A stretch of 64,000 bases of DNA from Pseudomaricurvus hydrocarbonicus (GCF_011602365.1 NZ_JAAONZ010000001.1:124001-188000), one strand, 5' to 3'; positions 36,802 through 45,935 are shown, numbered from the stretch's first letter. The notes: a model not told the origin generated them from the sequence alone. A program made the numbers and translations.

Positions 36802-36832
36802 AAAAAAAAGGCCGTTTACAAACGGCCTTTTC
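36802..36832 (-). terminator. Rho-independent terminator of the YeaQ-like gene
   Basis: On the minus strand AAAGGCCGTTT pairs with its complement (loop of three) and is followed by eight T residues. It lies about 20 bases past the stop codon. Confidence 0.93.
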
Positions 36833-36850
36833 AACCAGCGGCTTACCGCG

Positions 36851-37099
36851 TCACCTTTTCACCAGACCAACGATAAACAGTAAAACGCCCGCCCCCACCG
36901 TTGCGGTGATAATGGAGCCAATCAGGCCTCCTGCCGACACCCCCAGGAGACCAAACAAGAAACCACCGATCACCGCTCCGATAATGCCAACAATAATATT
37001 GCCGATCAGGCCAAAGCCACCACCAGCCATCAGGTTGCCCGCTAACCAGCCGGCAACCGCACCAATGGCAAGAAAGATAATCAATCCCGTTACATCCAT
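36851..37099 (-). CDS. GlsB/YeaQ/YmgE-family membrane protein
   Basis: An 82-residue, Gly-rich, three-helix protein: MDVTGLIIFLAIGAVAGWLAG, then GGGFGLIGNIIVGIIGAVIGGFLFGLLG and a final helix ending GLVKR. This is the transglycosylase-associated/stress-response family. ATG 37099 has GAGGTGGA upstream; longer in-frame versions add a non-family N-terminus. Known members are induced by general stress, and their role is not settled. Confidence 0.93.
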   Translation of the reverse strand: MDVTGLIIFLAIGAVAGWLAGNLMAGGGFGLIGNIIVGIIGAVIGGFLFGLLGVSAGGLIGSIITATVGAGVLLFIVGLVKR

Positions 37100-37407
37100 A
37101 TTCCACCTCTCATTGTGAAACTGCATCTTTAACAGCATGCAGACAAATGCCGACACCACGAATGAAAGTGCACAGTGCCGGCGACCCTGTACACTTTATG
37201 ACTTCTTCCTGTCTGTTTTCAGTTGCCTATCCGTCCTGCCTTTTTCTGTCTTGCCAATCCTTATGTTGCCTCACAACGATGCAATGTCGGAGTTGTTAAG
37301 TTGGGGCTATTGAATCAATCGCGTGCGAAGCCGCTGGATAACATTGTTTGCTGTTGCCCGCACACCGGCGTCTGCCAAAACTTCACTCATGCCCAAATAA
37401 GAGCACA
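37100..37407. other. Intergenic region, no gene seen
   Basis: About 308 bases holding the presumed promoter of the YeaQ-like gene and the 3' flank of the glutaminase gene. I see no conserved motif or terminator. Confidence 0.35.
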
Positions 37408-38436
37408 CTAGCGGGGGCTAACCTCATAGGGGTTGCCACCCAACGCGTTAGAAATATCGGTAATGGCCTTTTGAGCCCGCACACTGTTGCCTGCCGCATC
37501 CAGCGGAGGCGAGATCACAGCAATACCAAACTTACCCGGCGAGACCGCGATAAGCCCCCCGCCGACGCCACTCTTAGCCGGCAACCCGGTCTTATACAGC
37601 CATTTACCCGAATCATCGTACAAGCCTGCCGTCGCCATCACGGCCAGAATTTCAGGCACATTCTCGGATTGAACAAGCGGCTGGCCGGTCACGGGATTTT
37701 TACCGGCATTGGCCAACGTTGCCGCCATCATCGCCAGGTCTTTTGCCGTCACCCCAACTGAACATTGCCGCGTATAAATATCGGTGGCCTGTAAGGGATC
37801 CCCATTGATATGACCATAGGCATACATCAACATGGCCAGGGCCTGATTGCGCTGATTAGTGGCCGCTTCCGATTGATACACATCGTCCAGCACAGTCAGC
37901 TGCCGACCGGCAAAATCACTGTAGTAGCTGAGTATGGAATGCCAGATATCGGCGGCGTCTTTCCCTTTCACCATACTGGTGGCTGCAATCGCTCCAGGAT
38001 TAACCAGCGGGTTCATTTCTGCGCCCTGGTGTTGCTCAATGGCATTGATGGAATTGAATACCTGACCGGTTGCGTCCACACCCATATTGTCATAAATCGA
38101 TAACCTACCGGACTCTTCCACCACCTTGGCCATGGTAAAAACTTTGGATATCGACTGAATAGAAACCTGGGTATTCAAATCACCCGCTGAATAGAGTTTT
38201 CCGTCAGTCGTGATCAAAGCAATACCAAAGAGCGCAGGGTCCACTTCGGCCAATGCTGGAATATAGTCCGCATTGGCGCCATCACTCAGTGACCGATAAT
38301 CTTGATAGGCTTTATCCACCGCCGCCTGGATCTGGGTATCGTCAGGCAATGACGCTGCCACAACCAGGCCATTCATCAGCAGGGCCCAGATAGCAGCGGT
38401 GACGAACTGAATCGTTGCGTGAATCCGTTTAGTCAT
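37408..38436 (-). CDS. glsA: Glutaminase with N-terminal signal peptide
   Basis: Converts glutamine to glutamate and ammonia. It is a serine-dependent glutaminase A: the SIQSISKVF motif carries the catalytic Ser95 and Lys98 pair, and QHQGAEMNPLVNPGAIA, YQSEAATNQRNQALAMLMYAYG and KSGVGGGLIAVSPGKFGIAV are family segments. At 342 residues it is longer than cytosolic forms (~305-310). The extra N-terminus (HATIQFVTAAIWALLMNGLVVAAS) looks like a signal peptide, so the enzyme may be periplasmic. ATG 38436 has GAGGG six bases upstream. Confidence 0.92.
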   Translation of the reverse strand: MTKRIHATIQFVTAAIWALLMNGLVVAASLPDDTQIQAAVDKAYQDYRSLSDGANADYIPALAEVDPALFGIALITTDGKLYSAGDLNTQVSIQSISKVFTMAKVVEESGRLSIYDNMGVDATGQVFNSINAIEQHQGAEMNPLVNPGAIAATSMVKGKDAADIWHSILSYYSDFAGRQLTVLDDVYQSEAATNQRNQALAMLMYAYGHINGDPLQATDIYTRQCSVGVTAKDLAMMAATLANAGKNPVTGQPLVQSENVPEILAVMATAGLYDDSGKWLYKTGLPAKSGVGGGLIAVSPGKFGIAVISPPLDAAGNSVRAQKAITDISNALGGNPYEVSPR

Positions 38437-38670
38437 GCGCGCCCTCATGAATGAAACCTGTGGATGAACCCGCGTTAATCACGCGACAGGGCATTGATTG
38501 AAATAAAGATGCATCTGGCACCGGTCACAGAGCTGCCCTTCTTTCATCGTTGGCACGAATCTGACGGGTTTACCCAGCGGTAGAGTCAATCAGTATAGTC
38601 AAGATATGAGAAGCGAAATGAGAGGCAAGCAGAAGTTTTTGCAGTTCAGCAAAAGTTATTCATATGGCCA

Positions 38671-39150
38671 TTATTTATTCAGCAACAAGGCGCCTTCAAT
38701 GGGGAAAAAAGTAGAAGCGGCTGCCACCAAAGCGTCAGCGGTCAACGCTTTGACGCCGTAAACATCGACCTTGACACCGTATTTGTCTTTTAACCGTTGC
38801 ACCAGAATATCAAAATCGCCGTCGCCAGAAACAAGCACCACTCGATCAACTTCCTGAGCGTAATCCAGCCCGTCAATCGCAATGCCCACATCCCAGTCAC
38901 CTTTTGCAGACCCATCACTTCTTTGAATAAAAGGTTTAAGCTTTACTTCAAACCCTATCGCTCTGAGGATGTTCTGAAATTGTTTCTGTTGGCTGTCGCC
39001 GCGATCGATGGCGTACGCAAAGGCGTGCTTAACTTCACACCCGCTCGTCACCTGCGCCCAAAAAGCGTTGTAATCAAAATTACAGCGAAAAGTTTGACGG
39101 GTTGTATAGTAGACGTTTTGAACGTCGACCAGGATCAACAGTTTTTCCAT
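38671..39150 (-). CDS. NYN-domain (LabA/DUF88-like) protein
   Basis: A 159-residue PIN-like nuclease-fold protein: MEKLLILVDVQNVYYTTRQ with Asp9, KGDWDVGIAIDGLDYAQEVDRVVLVSGDGDFDILVQRL with the acidic cluster, and a final VYGVKALTADALVAAAS. These are the NYN/LabA patterns; several relatives cut RNA. It lies 31 bases downstream of sbcB on the same strand. Ribosome site weak. Confidence 0.88.
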   Translation of the reverse strand: MEKLLILVDVQNVYYTTRQTFRCNFDYNAFWAQVTSGCEVKHAFAYAIDRGDSQQKQFQNILRAIGFEVKLKPFIQRSDGSAKGDWDVGIAIDGLDYAQEVDRVVLVSGDGDFDILVQRLKDKYGVKVDVYGVKALTADALVAAASTFFPIEGALLLNK

Positions 39151-39181
39151 TTAGATGTGAGTATCCCTTTTAAATAACGGT

Positions 39182-40603
39182 TTACAACAGTGTGGCTGCG
39201 TAGTCTTCAAGAGCCGTTAATACGCCATGCTGTTGCGGCGTTAACTCTCGCTCTTCACGCAGCGCAGCGGTTCGCTGATACAGTTCACTGAGAGTAATGC
39301 CCGCGCCAGCCTCCGGGTTCGTCAACCAGTCTTGACGCCATTGTTCATAGTCCTGCAACTCATCCGGCGAAAGGCTCTGTGGAAAGTAACGGGCGCGATA
39401 ACGCAGTAACATCGCCGTCAAACGGTCGTCTTCAAACACAAAATGTTGAGCAGCAAAGGTATCCGCATCGGCATGGCGCACTCGTTCACACGTGTACTTA
39501 TCGCCATCCTTTAAAAACCCGCCATACAGTCGCTGCTCAGGGTCAACCGGTTCTGAAAAACTTGATCCGCCATACACTTTTTGTAATTTTTCTTTCAACT
39601 GCACCGCGTGCAATTGTTGCCAATGACGTTCGCACAAGGCTTTATCAATTTTCAGGCGCTCAGCGGCCGCATCATCCAGCAATTTGACGGTGGTCAACAC
39701 CGGGCACTTGTTCAAGTGCACCAATTTAAGAGGAACCCGTTCCTCTCCTTCAGCCAGATCTGCGGTTGGTGTGTACAATTTTTCCGCCAACTCTTCCGCT
39801 GACAGTTTGATCAGAGGCTCTGGATTCACCGATAAATTACACACAATGACGGCATTCTTGTTGGTCGGGTGCATGGCCAAGGGTGCGACAATGGCCGCGC
39901 ACCCATTGTCGGCGGAAAACATCGAAGAAATATGCAGCAGAGGCTTGCGATTGACCACATCGATCAGCGCCGTCACTTTTTTCTTGCTGCGCAATTGATA
40001 AATGTGATCATACAGAGCCGGCTGCCGGTCTTTAATCAGTTTTGCCACCGCGATGGTTGCGTGTACATCCGACAGCGCATCGTGTGCGGCTTCATGGCCA
40101 ATGCCATTGGCTGCCGTAATGTGCTCCAGCTTAAAACTGGGTTTGCCATCTTCGTGATTGGGCCACTCGATGCCATCCGGGCGCAAAGCACGGGTTAACC
40201 GCACCATATCGATGATGTCCCAACGGGAGTTGCCGTTGCGCCACTCACGTTCGTAGGGGTCATAAAAATTGCGATAGAGGGTGTAGCGGGTCACTTCATC
40301 GTCAAAGCGCAGTGAATTGTACCCCACTCCACACGTACCCGGCATGGACAGTTCAGCGTGAATGGCCGCGATAAATTCGGGCTCGCTCAGGCCTTCAGCC
40401 AATGCTTTTTGTGGCGTAATCCCGGTCACCAAACACGCTTCGGGTTTCGGTAAAACGTCCCGGGTTGGTTGACAATAAATCACCAGGGGTGCGCCAATGA
40501 TATTGAGGTCTTCATCCGTGCGAATACCGGCAAACTGAGACGGCCTGTCTTTTGAAGGTACCTCGCCCCAGGTTTCGTAATCGTGCCAATACAGGGTTTT
40601 CAT
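39182..40603 (-). CDS. sbcB: Exodeoxyribonuclease I
   Basis: A 473-residue single-strand 3'-5' DNA exonuclease used in repair and recombination. The N-terminal DEDDh domain has HDYETWG (Asp8, Glu10), GYNSLRFDDEVTRYTLYRNF and AAHDALSDVHATI; the SH3-like and C-terminal helical domains follow (PLAMHPTNKNAVIVCNL, YYGGF-like loop, LPDEL-like end). MKTLYWHDYET is the family start, ATG 40603. The frame is open further upstream only because it runs into the repeat region. The NYN gene follows. Confidence 0.95.
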   Translation of the reverse strand: MKTLYWHDYETWGEVPSKDRPSQFAGIRTDEDLNIIGAPLVIYCQPTRDVLPKPEACLVTGITPQKALAEGLSEPEFIAAIHAELSMPGTCGVGYNSLRFDDEVTRYTLYRNFYDPYEREWRNGNSRWDIIDMVRLTRALRPDGIEWPNHEDGKPSFKLEHITAANGIGHEAAHDALSDVHATIAVAKLIKDRQPALYDHIYQLRSKKKVTALIDVVNRKPLLHISSMFSADNGCAAIVAPLAMHPTNKNAVIVCNLSVNPEPLIKLSAEELAEKLYTPTADLAEGEERVPLKLVHLNKCPVLTTVKLLDDAAAERLKIDKALCERHWQQLHAVQLKEKLQKVYGGSSFSEPVDPEQRLYGGFLKDGDKYTCERVRHADADTFAAQHFVFEDDRLTAMLLRYRARYFPQSLSPDELQDYEQWRQDWLTNPEAGAGITLSELYQRTAALREERELTPQQHGVLTALEDYAATLL

Positions 40604-40660
40604 CGTTGAACTGCGCCTCCCCCAGCTTCCATTCAGAAGACACAGTGTACATAACGGAGA

Positions 40661-40830
40661 TGCGAGTAGCGAGTGGCGAGTGGCGAGTGGCCACCCCAGG
40701 GTGCCTTCTCTTGCTGCGCAATTCACCTTGTAGTGGCTAGTAATTATAAAGCCGGAAACCCAGACTATAGCAAACCCTGCGAGGCTTTATTCTTGTCCTC
40801 GCTTCTACTCACTCGCCTCTCGCCACTGCC
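40661..40830. repeat. Inverted-arm repeat element containing dispersed repeat copy B
   Basis: The left arm 40661-40690 has GCGAGTAGC then three GAGTGGC units in tandem. The right arm 40798-40830 carries diverged units in the opposite orientation (ending CTCTCGCCACTGCC). Between them, 40680-40741 aligns with copy A at 24606-24667 (52 of 62 by eye). No open frame encodes a transposase, so this resembles a small non-autonomous or palindromic intergenic element. It fills the gap between sbcB and the YbaK-like gene. Confidence 0.7.
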
Positions 40831-40831
40831 C

Positions 40832-41329
40832 TTAATGAATATACTGGTAGTATTCCACGCTATCGGGTGTGCAGCAGAGGGTCATGGACTGATCCTGATC
40901 CAGCAGGGAGAGAAAATCTTCGCCCTGCATGTGAATCACGCGCTTGTGATCACCGGCTTCAAAATAGGCATCCTGCAGGTCTCTCAGGCAGTGATCCCAA
41001 AGAACCGGCAACTCAAACGCCTGGCCCAAGGCGGGAACAGCACCTGGCTCACAGCCCTCCAGAAGCTTTTCAACCTCTTCTTCCGTCGCCAGGCGGTGCT
41101 TATGGCCGGTTTCATTATCAATCCAGCTCAGCACCAGAACATGCGAAGCGGGCAACAGGCACATCAAAAAGTGCTCCCCATTCCACAGCACCACGGATTT
41201 CACCATCTGTGAGGGTGAAATATGTGCCATGTGGGCGGTTTGCATCGCAGAGAATGACTGTGGGTGTTTCAGCGTTTCAAACTCCAGCTGATGCTCTGCC
41301 AGATAGGTTTCTGTGGGTAGAAAATTCAT
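40832..41329 (-). CDS. YbaK/ProX-type aminoacyl-tRNA deacylase domain protein
   Basis: A 165-residue single-domain protein. Seen: HPQSFSAMQTAHMAHISPSQMVKSVVLWNGEHFLMCLLPASHVL with the Lys typical of the YbaK/ProX fold, then GCEPGAVPALGQAFELPVLWD, the GxxPG-type motif of these deacylases. They remove wrongly loaded amino acids from tRNA; the substrate is not known here. ATG 41329 has AGGAGGT six bases upstream. It lies next to the SulP gene on the same strand. Confidence 0.88.
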   Translation of the reverse strand: MNFLPTETYLAEHQLEFETLKHPQSFSAMQTAHMAHISPSQMVKSVVLWNGEHFLMCLLPASHVLVLSWIDNETGHKHRLATEEEVEKLLEGCEPGAVPALGQAFELPVLWDHCLRDLQDAYFEAGDHKRVIHMQGEDFLSLLDQDQSMTLCCTPDSVEYYQYIH

Positions 41330-41463
41330 CACCATACCTCCTGCGTTGCTATGAAAGAAGTATAGTTCGCGGGGAGGCAAACAGAGGCCTAAGAGCGTAA
41401 TACTCTAACAGCGCATCAAGATAGACAAGAGTGATAAGGGGCGTAAACCACGCCGAAAGCGTT

Positions 41464-41503
41464 GCTGAATAGCCAGCAGTCACAGGGCCTGCGGCTATTC
41501 AGC
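41464..41503 (-). terminator. Long hairpin after the SulP gene
   Basis: Perfect 11-bp inverted repeat GCTGAATAGCC / GGCTATTCAGC, with a further GCAG/CTGC pairing inside. It begins 16 bases past the SulP stop. No T run follows, so it may be a weak terminator or an mRNA 3' stabiliser. Confidence 0.6.
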
Positions 41504-41518
41504 GGGGGGTGGACCGGA

Positions 41519-43084
41519 TTAGCCTAATACGTCACTGGCCACATGGTATTTGGGGTCTTCCAGCACGTTGACTTCACACAGGCTACCGGCTTTTTTAAGC
41601 AGGATGCGACATTCGGGGCTCAGGTGGCGCAAATGCAATTTGGTGCCGTGGGCCTTGTATTTTTCTGCCAGGGTATCCAGAGCTTCGATCCCGGAATGAT
41701 CACTGATGCGTGAGCGCTTGAATTCAATCACCACATGCTCAGGATCGTTGGGAATATCAAACAACTCTTTAAAATTACTCACAGAACCAAAGAAGATCGG
41801 ACCCCGCAGGTCATAAATCTTTTGCCCGTTTTCATCAATGGTGATTTCGGCCTCGATGTGCTGGGCGTGTTTCCAGGCAAACACCAGCGCCGAGACGATA
41901 ACGCCAACGACCACCGCGATCGCCAGGTCGAAAAAGACCGTCACACCCGACACCAGCACAATGATGAAGGCATCGGTAAACGGCACTTTGCGCATGATGC
42001 GGAAAGAAGACCATTCAAAAGTCCCCAATACCACCATAAACATGATACCGACCAGCGCTCCCAGCGGGATCATTTCGATAAATTGAGCCCCAAACAGAAT
42101 GAACGCCAGCAACACCAAGGCGGCGGTGATGCCGGACAAACGTCCGCGGCCGCCAGAGTTAATGTTGATCATAGACTGGCCAATCATGGCACACCCGCCC
42201 ATGCCTCCGAAGAAGCCATTGGTGGTATTGGCAATACCCTGACCAATGCACTCACGATTGCCCTTACCCCGAGTATCGGTCAGCTCATCAATCAAGGTCA
42301 GTGTCAGCAGGGACTCAATCAAACCAATCGCCGCGATGATCACCGAGAAAGGCAGAATGATCATCAGCGTTTCCCAGGAGAAAGGCACCATCGGGATGGC
42401 GAAGCTCGGCAGTTCACCTTTTAGCGTTGCGCTTGCTGCCTGATCCGCTGGCAGCATATCACGCACATAATCAATGACGGTGCGAGCGTCCAGGTCCAGT
42501 CCAACGACCAGCAGAGTGACAACAATAATGGCCACCAAACCGGACGGTACAGCGGTGGTCAACTTGGGCAGAAAGTGCATGATGAGCATGGTCAAAAAGA
42601 TCAGCCCACCCATGATGTACAGCATTTCGCCCTGCATCCAGGCCATGACCCCATCGCTGACTTCCACTTTAAACTGCCCAAGCTGTGCCAGGAAAATGAC
42701 AATGGCCAGACCGTTGACAAAGCCCAACATCACCGGGTGTGGCACCATGCGGATAAACTTTCCGAGCTTGAATACCCCGGCCAGAATCTGCAACAGCCCC
42801 GCCAGAATGACGGCGGCAAACAAATACTGAACACCGTGGATCGCCACCAAAGAGACCATCACCACCGCGGTAGCGCCAGTTGCCCCGGAAATCATGCCCG
42901 GACGACCACCAAAGATCGACGTCAGCAAGCCCATCATAAAGGCCGCGTACAAACCAACCATTGGCTCAACACCTGCCACAAAGGCAAAGGCTACAGCTTC
43001 CGGCACCAACGCCAGAGCAACAGTGAAACCCGACAGTACATCGTTTTTCACATTATTTTGTTCAGAAGTTATCAGCTTAAACAT
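41519..43084 (-). CDS. SulP-family anion transporter with STAS domain
   Basis: A 521-residue membrane transporter: family start NDVLSGFTVALALVPEAVAFAFVAGVEPMVGLYAAF, then GGRPGMISGATGATAVVMVSLV, PHPVMLGFVNGLAIVIFLAQL and GQGIANTTNGFFGGMGGCAMIGQSMINI. A cytoplasmic STAS domain covers the last ~110 residues (KIYDLRGPIFFGSVSNFKELFD, VVIEFKRSRISDHSGIEALDTL). SulP proteins carry sulfate, bicarbonate or other anions; the ion cannot be told from sequence. The true start is ATG 43084; the codon before it is TTG. Confidence 0.93.
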   Translation of the reverse strand: MFKLITSEQNNVKNDVLSGFTVALALVPEAVAFAFVAGVEPMVGLYAAFMMGLLTSIFGGRPGMISGATGATAVVMVSLVAIHGVQYLFAAVILAGLLQILAGVFKLGKFIRMVPHPVMLGFVNGLAIVIFLAQLGQFKVEVSDGVMAWMQGEMLYIMGGLIFLTMLIMHFLPKLTTAVPSGLVAIIVVTLLVVGLDLDARTVIDYVRDMLPADQAASATLKGELPSFAIPMVPFSWETLMIILPFSVIIAAIGLIESLLTLTLIDELTDTRGKGNRECIGQGIANTTNGFFGGMGGCAMIGQSMININSGGRGRLSGITAALVLLAFILFGAQFIEMIPLGALVGIMFMVVLGTFEWSSFRIMRKVPFTDAFIIVLVSGVTVFFDLAIAVVVGVIVSALVFAWKHAQHIEAEITIDENGQKIYDLRGPIFFGSVSNFKELFDIPNDPEHVVIEFKRSRISDHSGIEALDTLAEKYKAHGTKLHLRHLSPECRILLKKAGSLCEVNVLEDPKYHVASDVLG

Positions 43085-43281
43085 CAAAGTCTCTCAGGGA
43101 GCATGGGCAGAACGAAAAAGCAGCGATACTAGCAGATAGGGACTGCCACTCCAACCCGTGGCTATATTTCATACAGTCAGGCTAGACTAAATAAAATTAC
43201 CCAGTGAAACAAGCCGGAGGGGGTCTGTGCGAGGTTTAGACAAGACTATAAACAGCTGAAGACAGAAGCCGCGATAACGAC

Positions 43282-43806
43282 TCAATAACCTAAAATACCG
43301 TCTCCAGCTACTTCGGGAGAATGCACCAGATAGTCCCGCAATTTTTGGTTGGTCTTGCAAAGACGACGACAGGACTCGCGGGCAATATTGAGGATCAACA
43401 TGGAGAACAGCTCCTTATCCTTTTGGTACATTTCTTCCAGAGCCTCTCCCGACAGCACCAGCAAATCGGATTTCTCCATGGCGATGGCGGTAGCAGAGTG
43501 AGGCTGAATGCCGATCACCGAGGTTTCCCCAAAACAGGTGCCCGGTACGAGTTCGGCTTTCAATCTCGGCTCCCCCCCCACATCAAACACCAAATCCACC
43601 TTCCCCGTTTCCACAATGTAGATGTACGACGCACTGTCGCCTTCTGCAAAGATGGTCTCACCCGGCTGGTAATGAACCAACTTCAGACGCTTAAAAATCT
43701 CATAGAGCTGGGGCTCGGACAACCCCCCCAAAATGGAGATTTTATCGAGGATTGGCAACACCTTTTCCACCTCCATGAGAGGCTCTCTGGGAATATGCTC
43801 GGTCAT
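43282..43806 (-). CDS. Cyclic-nucleotide-binding-domain protein without DNA-binding domain
   Basis: A 174-residue protein with a Crp-type beta-roll: LVHYQPGETIFAEGDSASYIYIVETGKVDLVFD, then LVPGTCFGETSVIGIQPHSATAIAMEKSDLLVLSGEAL, which carries the phosphate-binding cassette (FGETSVI; the usual RT follow-up is replaced by HS). After the C-helix only a short tail follows, with no helix-turn-helix. It is probably a sensor or binding subunit rather than a regulator of DNA. ATG 43806 has AGGAGGT upstream. Confidence 0.87.
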   Translation of the reverse strand: MTEHIPREPLMEVEKVLPILDKISILGGLSEPQLYEIFKRLKLVHYQPGETIFAEGDSASYIYIVETGKVDLVFDVGGEPRLKAELVPGTCFGETSVIGIQPHSATAIAMEKSDLLVLSGEALEEMYQKDKELFSMLILNIARESCRRLCKTNQKLRDYLVHSPEVAGDGILGY

Positions 43807-43942
43807 GCCACCACCTCCTGGATGGGTGAAATGATCACTATCCAACATCTGTTATGCCGCTTTTATCTTGCGACGCACAGGACTTCATAAACTTCCTGCT
43901 TCTTAGACAAAGGTAGTCGGGATTTCTTCGGATGTCAGTAGA

Positions 43943-44326
43943 CTACTTGGCTCCTAACAACTCAATCTTATAACCATCCGGATCTTCCACGAACGCCAGA
44001 ATCGTAGAGCCGTGCATCATGGGTCCGGCTTCTCGAACCACTTTACCCCCTCCGGCACGGATTTTTTCACAAGCGGCGTAAACATCTTCTACCTCAATGG
44101 CAATATGCCCATAGGCTGTCCCCAGATCGTAACTGTCCGTTTCCCAGTTATGAGTGAGTTCCAGTACGGTGTTTTCGGCTTCATTGCCATACCCCAAAAA
44201 AGCCAGGGAAAACTTGCCCTCGGGAAAGTCATTTTTGCGCAACAATGTCATGCCCATGATGTTGGTGTAAAACTCCAGCGAGGCGTCTAAATTACCTACT
44301 CGTAACATGGTGTGTAATAATCGCAT
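43943..44326 (-). CDS. gloA: Lactoylglutathione lyase (glyoxalase I)
   Basis: Detoxifies methylglyoxal by isomerising its glutathione hemithioacetal. 127 residues. The four metal ligands match the E. coli enzyme in number: His5, Glu56, His74 and Glu122. Family segments are [50 protein letters not shown] and [19 protein letters not shown] is a strong ribosome site. Confidence 0.96.
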   Translation of the reverse strand: MRLLHTMLRVGNLDASLEFYTNIMGMTLLRKNDFPEGKFSLAFLGYGNEAENTVLELTHNWETDSYDLGTAYGHIAIEVEDVYAACEKIRAGGGKVVREAGPMMHGSTILAFVEDPDGYKIELLGAK

Positions 44327-44354
44327 GGGCGTTCTCCTTCAGACTGTCAATGAT

Positions 44355-45368
44355 CTATTCAGATGAATGGTGATGATGGTGTTGCGGCTGGTCAGAGCCT
44401 TCAGCGGGTAAAGAGCCGTCAGCGGATAAAGAGCCGTCAGCGGATGAAGAGCCTTCAGCGGCTGTAGTAGATGATGAGCCTTCAGCGGCTGTCGATGAAG
44501 AACCTTCTGCGGGCGCCGACAATGAACCCTCAGCGTCCCCATCATTGTCAGCGGCCGACATCGGCTGAGCGGCATCCGCGCCCGGCTCATGGTTCCTGTG
44601 AGCGTCATGGTTCATATGAGCGTCATGATTCATGCTCCCGGAAGGCTGCTCTGCCATGGGGTGATTGGTATGGTCGGCATGATTCACATGCTGCGCCGTA
44701 CCCCAGATGGTCCACAACCCAAAACCGATGATGAGCAGGGCCATCAGCGTGCGCAGCCCCTGCTTTTGCATGATCGCTTTGATTCTTTCGGCGAACACAC
44801 CACTGGCCAATACCGCCGGCAGGGTGCCGATACCGAACGCCAGCATGACCCCGGCAGCGCCAACCACACTGGCTTGCACCAGGGCATAGGCCAGGGCCGT
44901 GTACACCAGACCACAGGGCAGCCAACCCCACAAGCCCCCCAATAAAAACGCGGAAGCAGGAGTTTTAACCGGCATTAAGCGACTGCCCAGCGGTTGAATC
45001 CGTCGCCATAACACCGCACCCGCTTTTTCCAGGTACGTCAGGCCACGCCACCAGCTCGCCAGGTACAACCCCATGGCAATGAGCAGCACCCCGGCGATAA
45101 TCCGCATGATACTGAGCCCCTGCCCTGTTGACAGCTGATACCCCAGACCACCGGCCAGCACTCCAATCAAAGTATAACTGGTGATACGTCCCAGATTATA
45201 AGACAGCAAAATTCGCCAACGCCGACCCGGCTCACTGGCCGGCACGGAAAAGCTCAACGCCGCCATGATGCCACCACACATACTGATACAGTGGCTGCCC
45301 CCCAGAAAACCAATAATCAATGCTGACACATAGGGAACAATTTCTGGCGATGAAAGATAGGCTAGCAA
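44355..45368 (-). CDS. TauE/SafE (DsbD_2-type) membrane protein with His-rich tail
   Basis: A ~337-residue protein in the cbb3 assembly region. The membrane part has six or so helices: LIIGFLGGSHCISMCGGIMAAL, LLSYNLGRITSYTLIGVLAGGLG, LLGGLWGWLPCGLVYTALAYAL and GIGTLPAVLASGVFAE, the pattern of the PF13386-like family often found beside ccoS. After the last helix (~235) comes a His-rich segment (HVNHADHTNHP, MNHDAHMNHDAHRNHE), degenerate AEGSSS repeats and a terminal HHHHH. A metal (copper) link is plausible but inferred. The start appears to be TTG 45368; no better codon is seen. Confidence 0.8.
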   Translation of the reverse strand: MLAYLSSPEIVPYVSALIIGFLGGSHCISMCGGIMAALSFSVPASEPGRRWRILLSYNLGRITSYTLIGVLAGGLGYQLSTGQGLSIMRIIAGVLLIAMGLYLASWWRGLTYLEKAGAVLWRRIQPLGSRLMPVKTPASAFLLGGLWGWLPCGLVYTALAYALVQASVVGAAGVMLAFGIGTLPAVLASGVFAERIKAIMQKQGLRTLMALLIIGFGLWTIWGTAQHVNHADHTNHPMAEQPSGSMNHDAHMNHDAHRNHEPGADAAQPMSAADNDGDAEGSLSAPAEGSSSTAAEGSSSTTAAEGSSSADGSLSADGSLPAEGSDQPQHHHHHSSE

Positions 45369-45446
45369 AACAACGACTCAGTTAAAGGGAGGAAAGTAAC
45401 AACAAACAGAATGATGCATTCCGTGCCAACGGTAAAATGGCGACAA

Positions 45447-45719
45447 TTATCGGCTTTTTACCGGCGTCTCGACCGTGTCCGGCTTGGCGATGGCACGTTG
45501 CTCCGCAACCGCGCCTTGCGGCCCCTCTGAATCGTCTGTCGCGAGTGATTCGTGCTCCGGGGCAGTGGGCCTTGAAAGCGGCTCCTCATCAAACAGGATC
45601 CGATGGCCTTCCGTGTCCAGATCATCGTATTGGCCACTGTTCACCGCCCAGTACAAAACCCGAACGGCCAGTACCAGAAATATCACTGCGATGGGGATGA
45701 GGAGATAAAGACTTTCCAC
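45447..45719 (-). CDS. ccoS: cbb3 oxidase assembly protein CcoS
   Basis: A 90-residue protein with the CcoS signature: one helix MESLYLLIPIAVIFLVLAVRVLYWAV, then NSGQYDDLDTEGHRILFDE. It is needed for assembly of cofactors into cbb3 oxidase. The polar C-terminal ~45 residues are longer than in many homologues. It follows ccoI on the same strand after 216 bases. Confidence 0.95.
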   Translation of the reverse strand: MESLYLLIPIAVIFLVLAVRVLYWAVNSGQYDDLDTEGHRILFDEEPLSRPTAPEHESLATDDSEGPQGAVAEQRAIAKPDTVETPVKSR

Positions 45720-45935
45720 GGCGATTCCTATCTGGCAAGTTGCAACGCTTCAGGCTGCTTCAACGCTGGGCTCTTGCAGCGTTGGCGTATTTCAATTTAG
45801 GTCTGGATGAACTCGGACAGCCCTACCTGAAGGCGGTGTCCCGCAAGGCACTGACCCGGCTATTGTCCCGTTTATGGTGACCGACGTCCAGAATCCGTTT
45901 ACCGCCCTCTTCTGGCAGCAGCCACCTCGGCTTGC

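Noticed and set aside
40604-40726. N-terminal extension of SbcB
   Set aside because: The extra residues come from the GAGTGGC repeat arms; the family start MKTLYWHDYET is at 40603.
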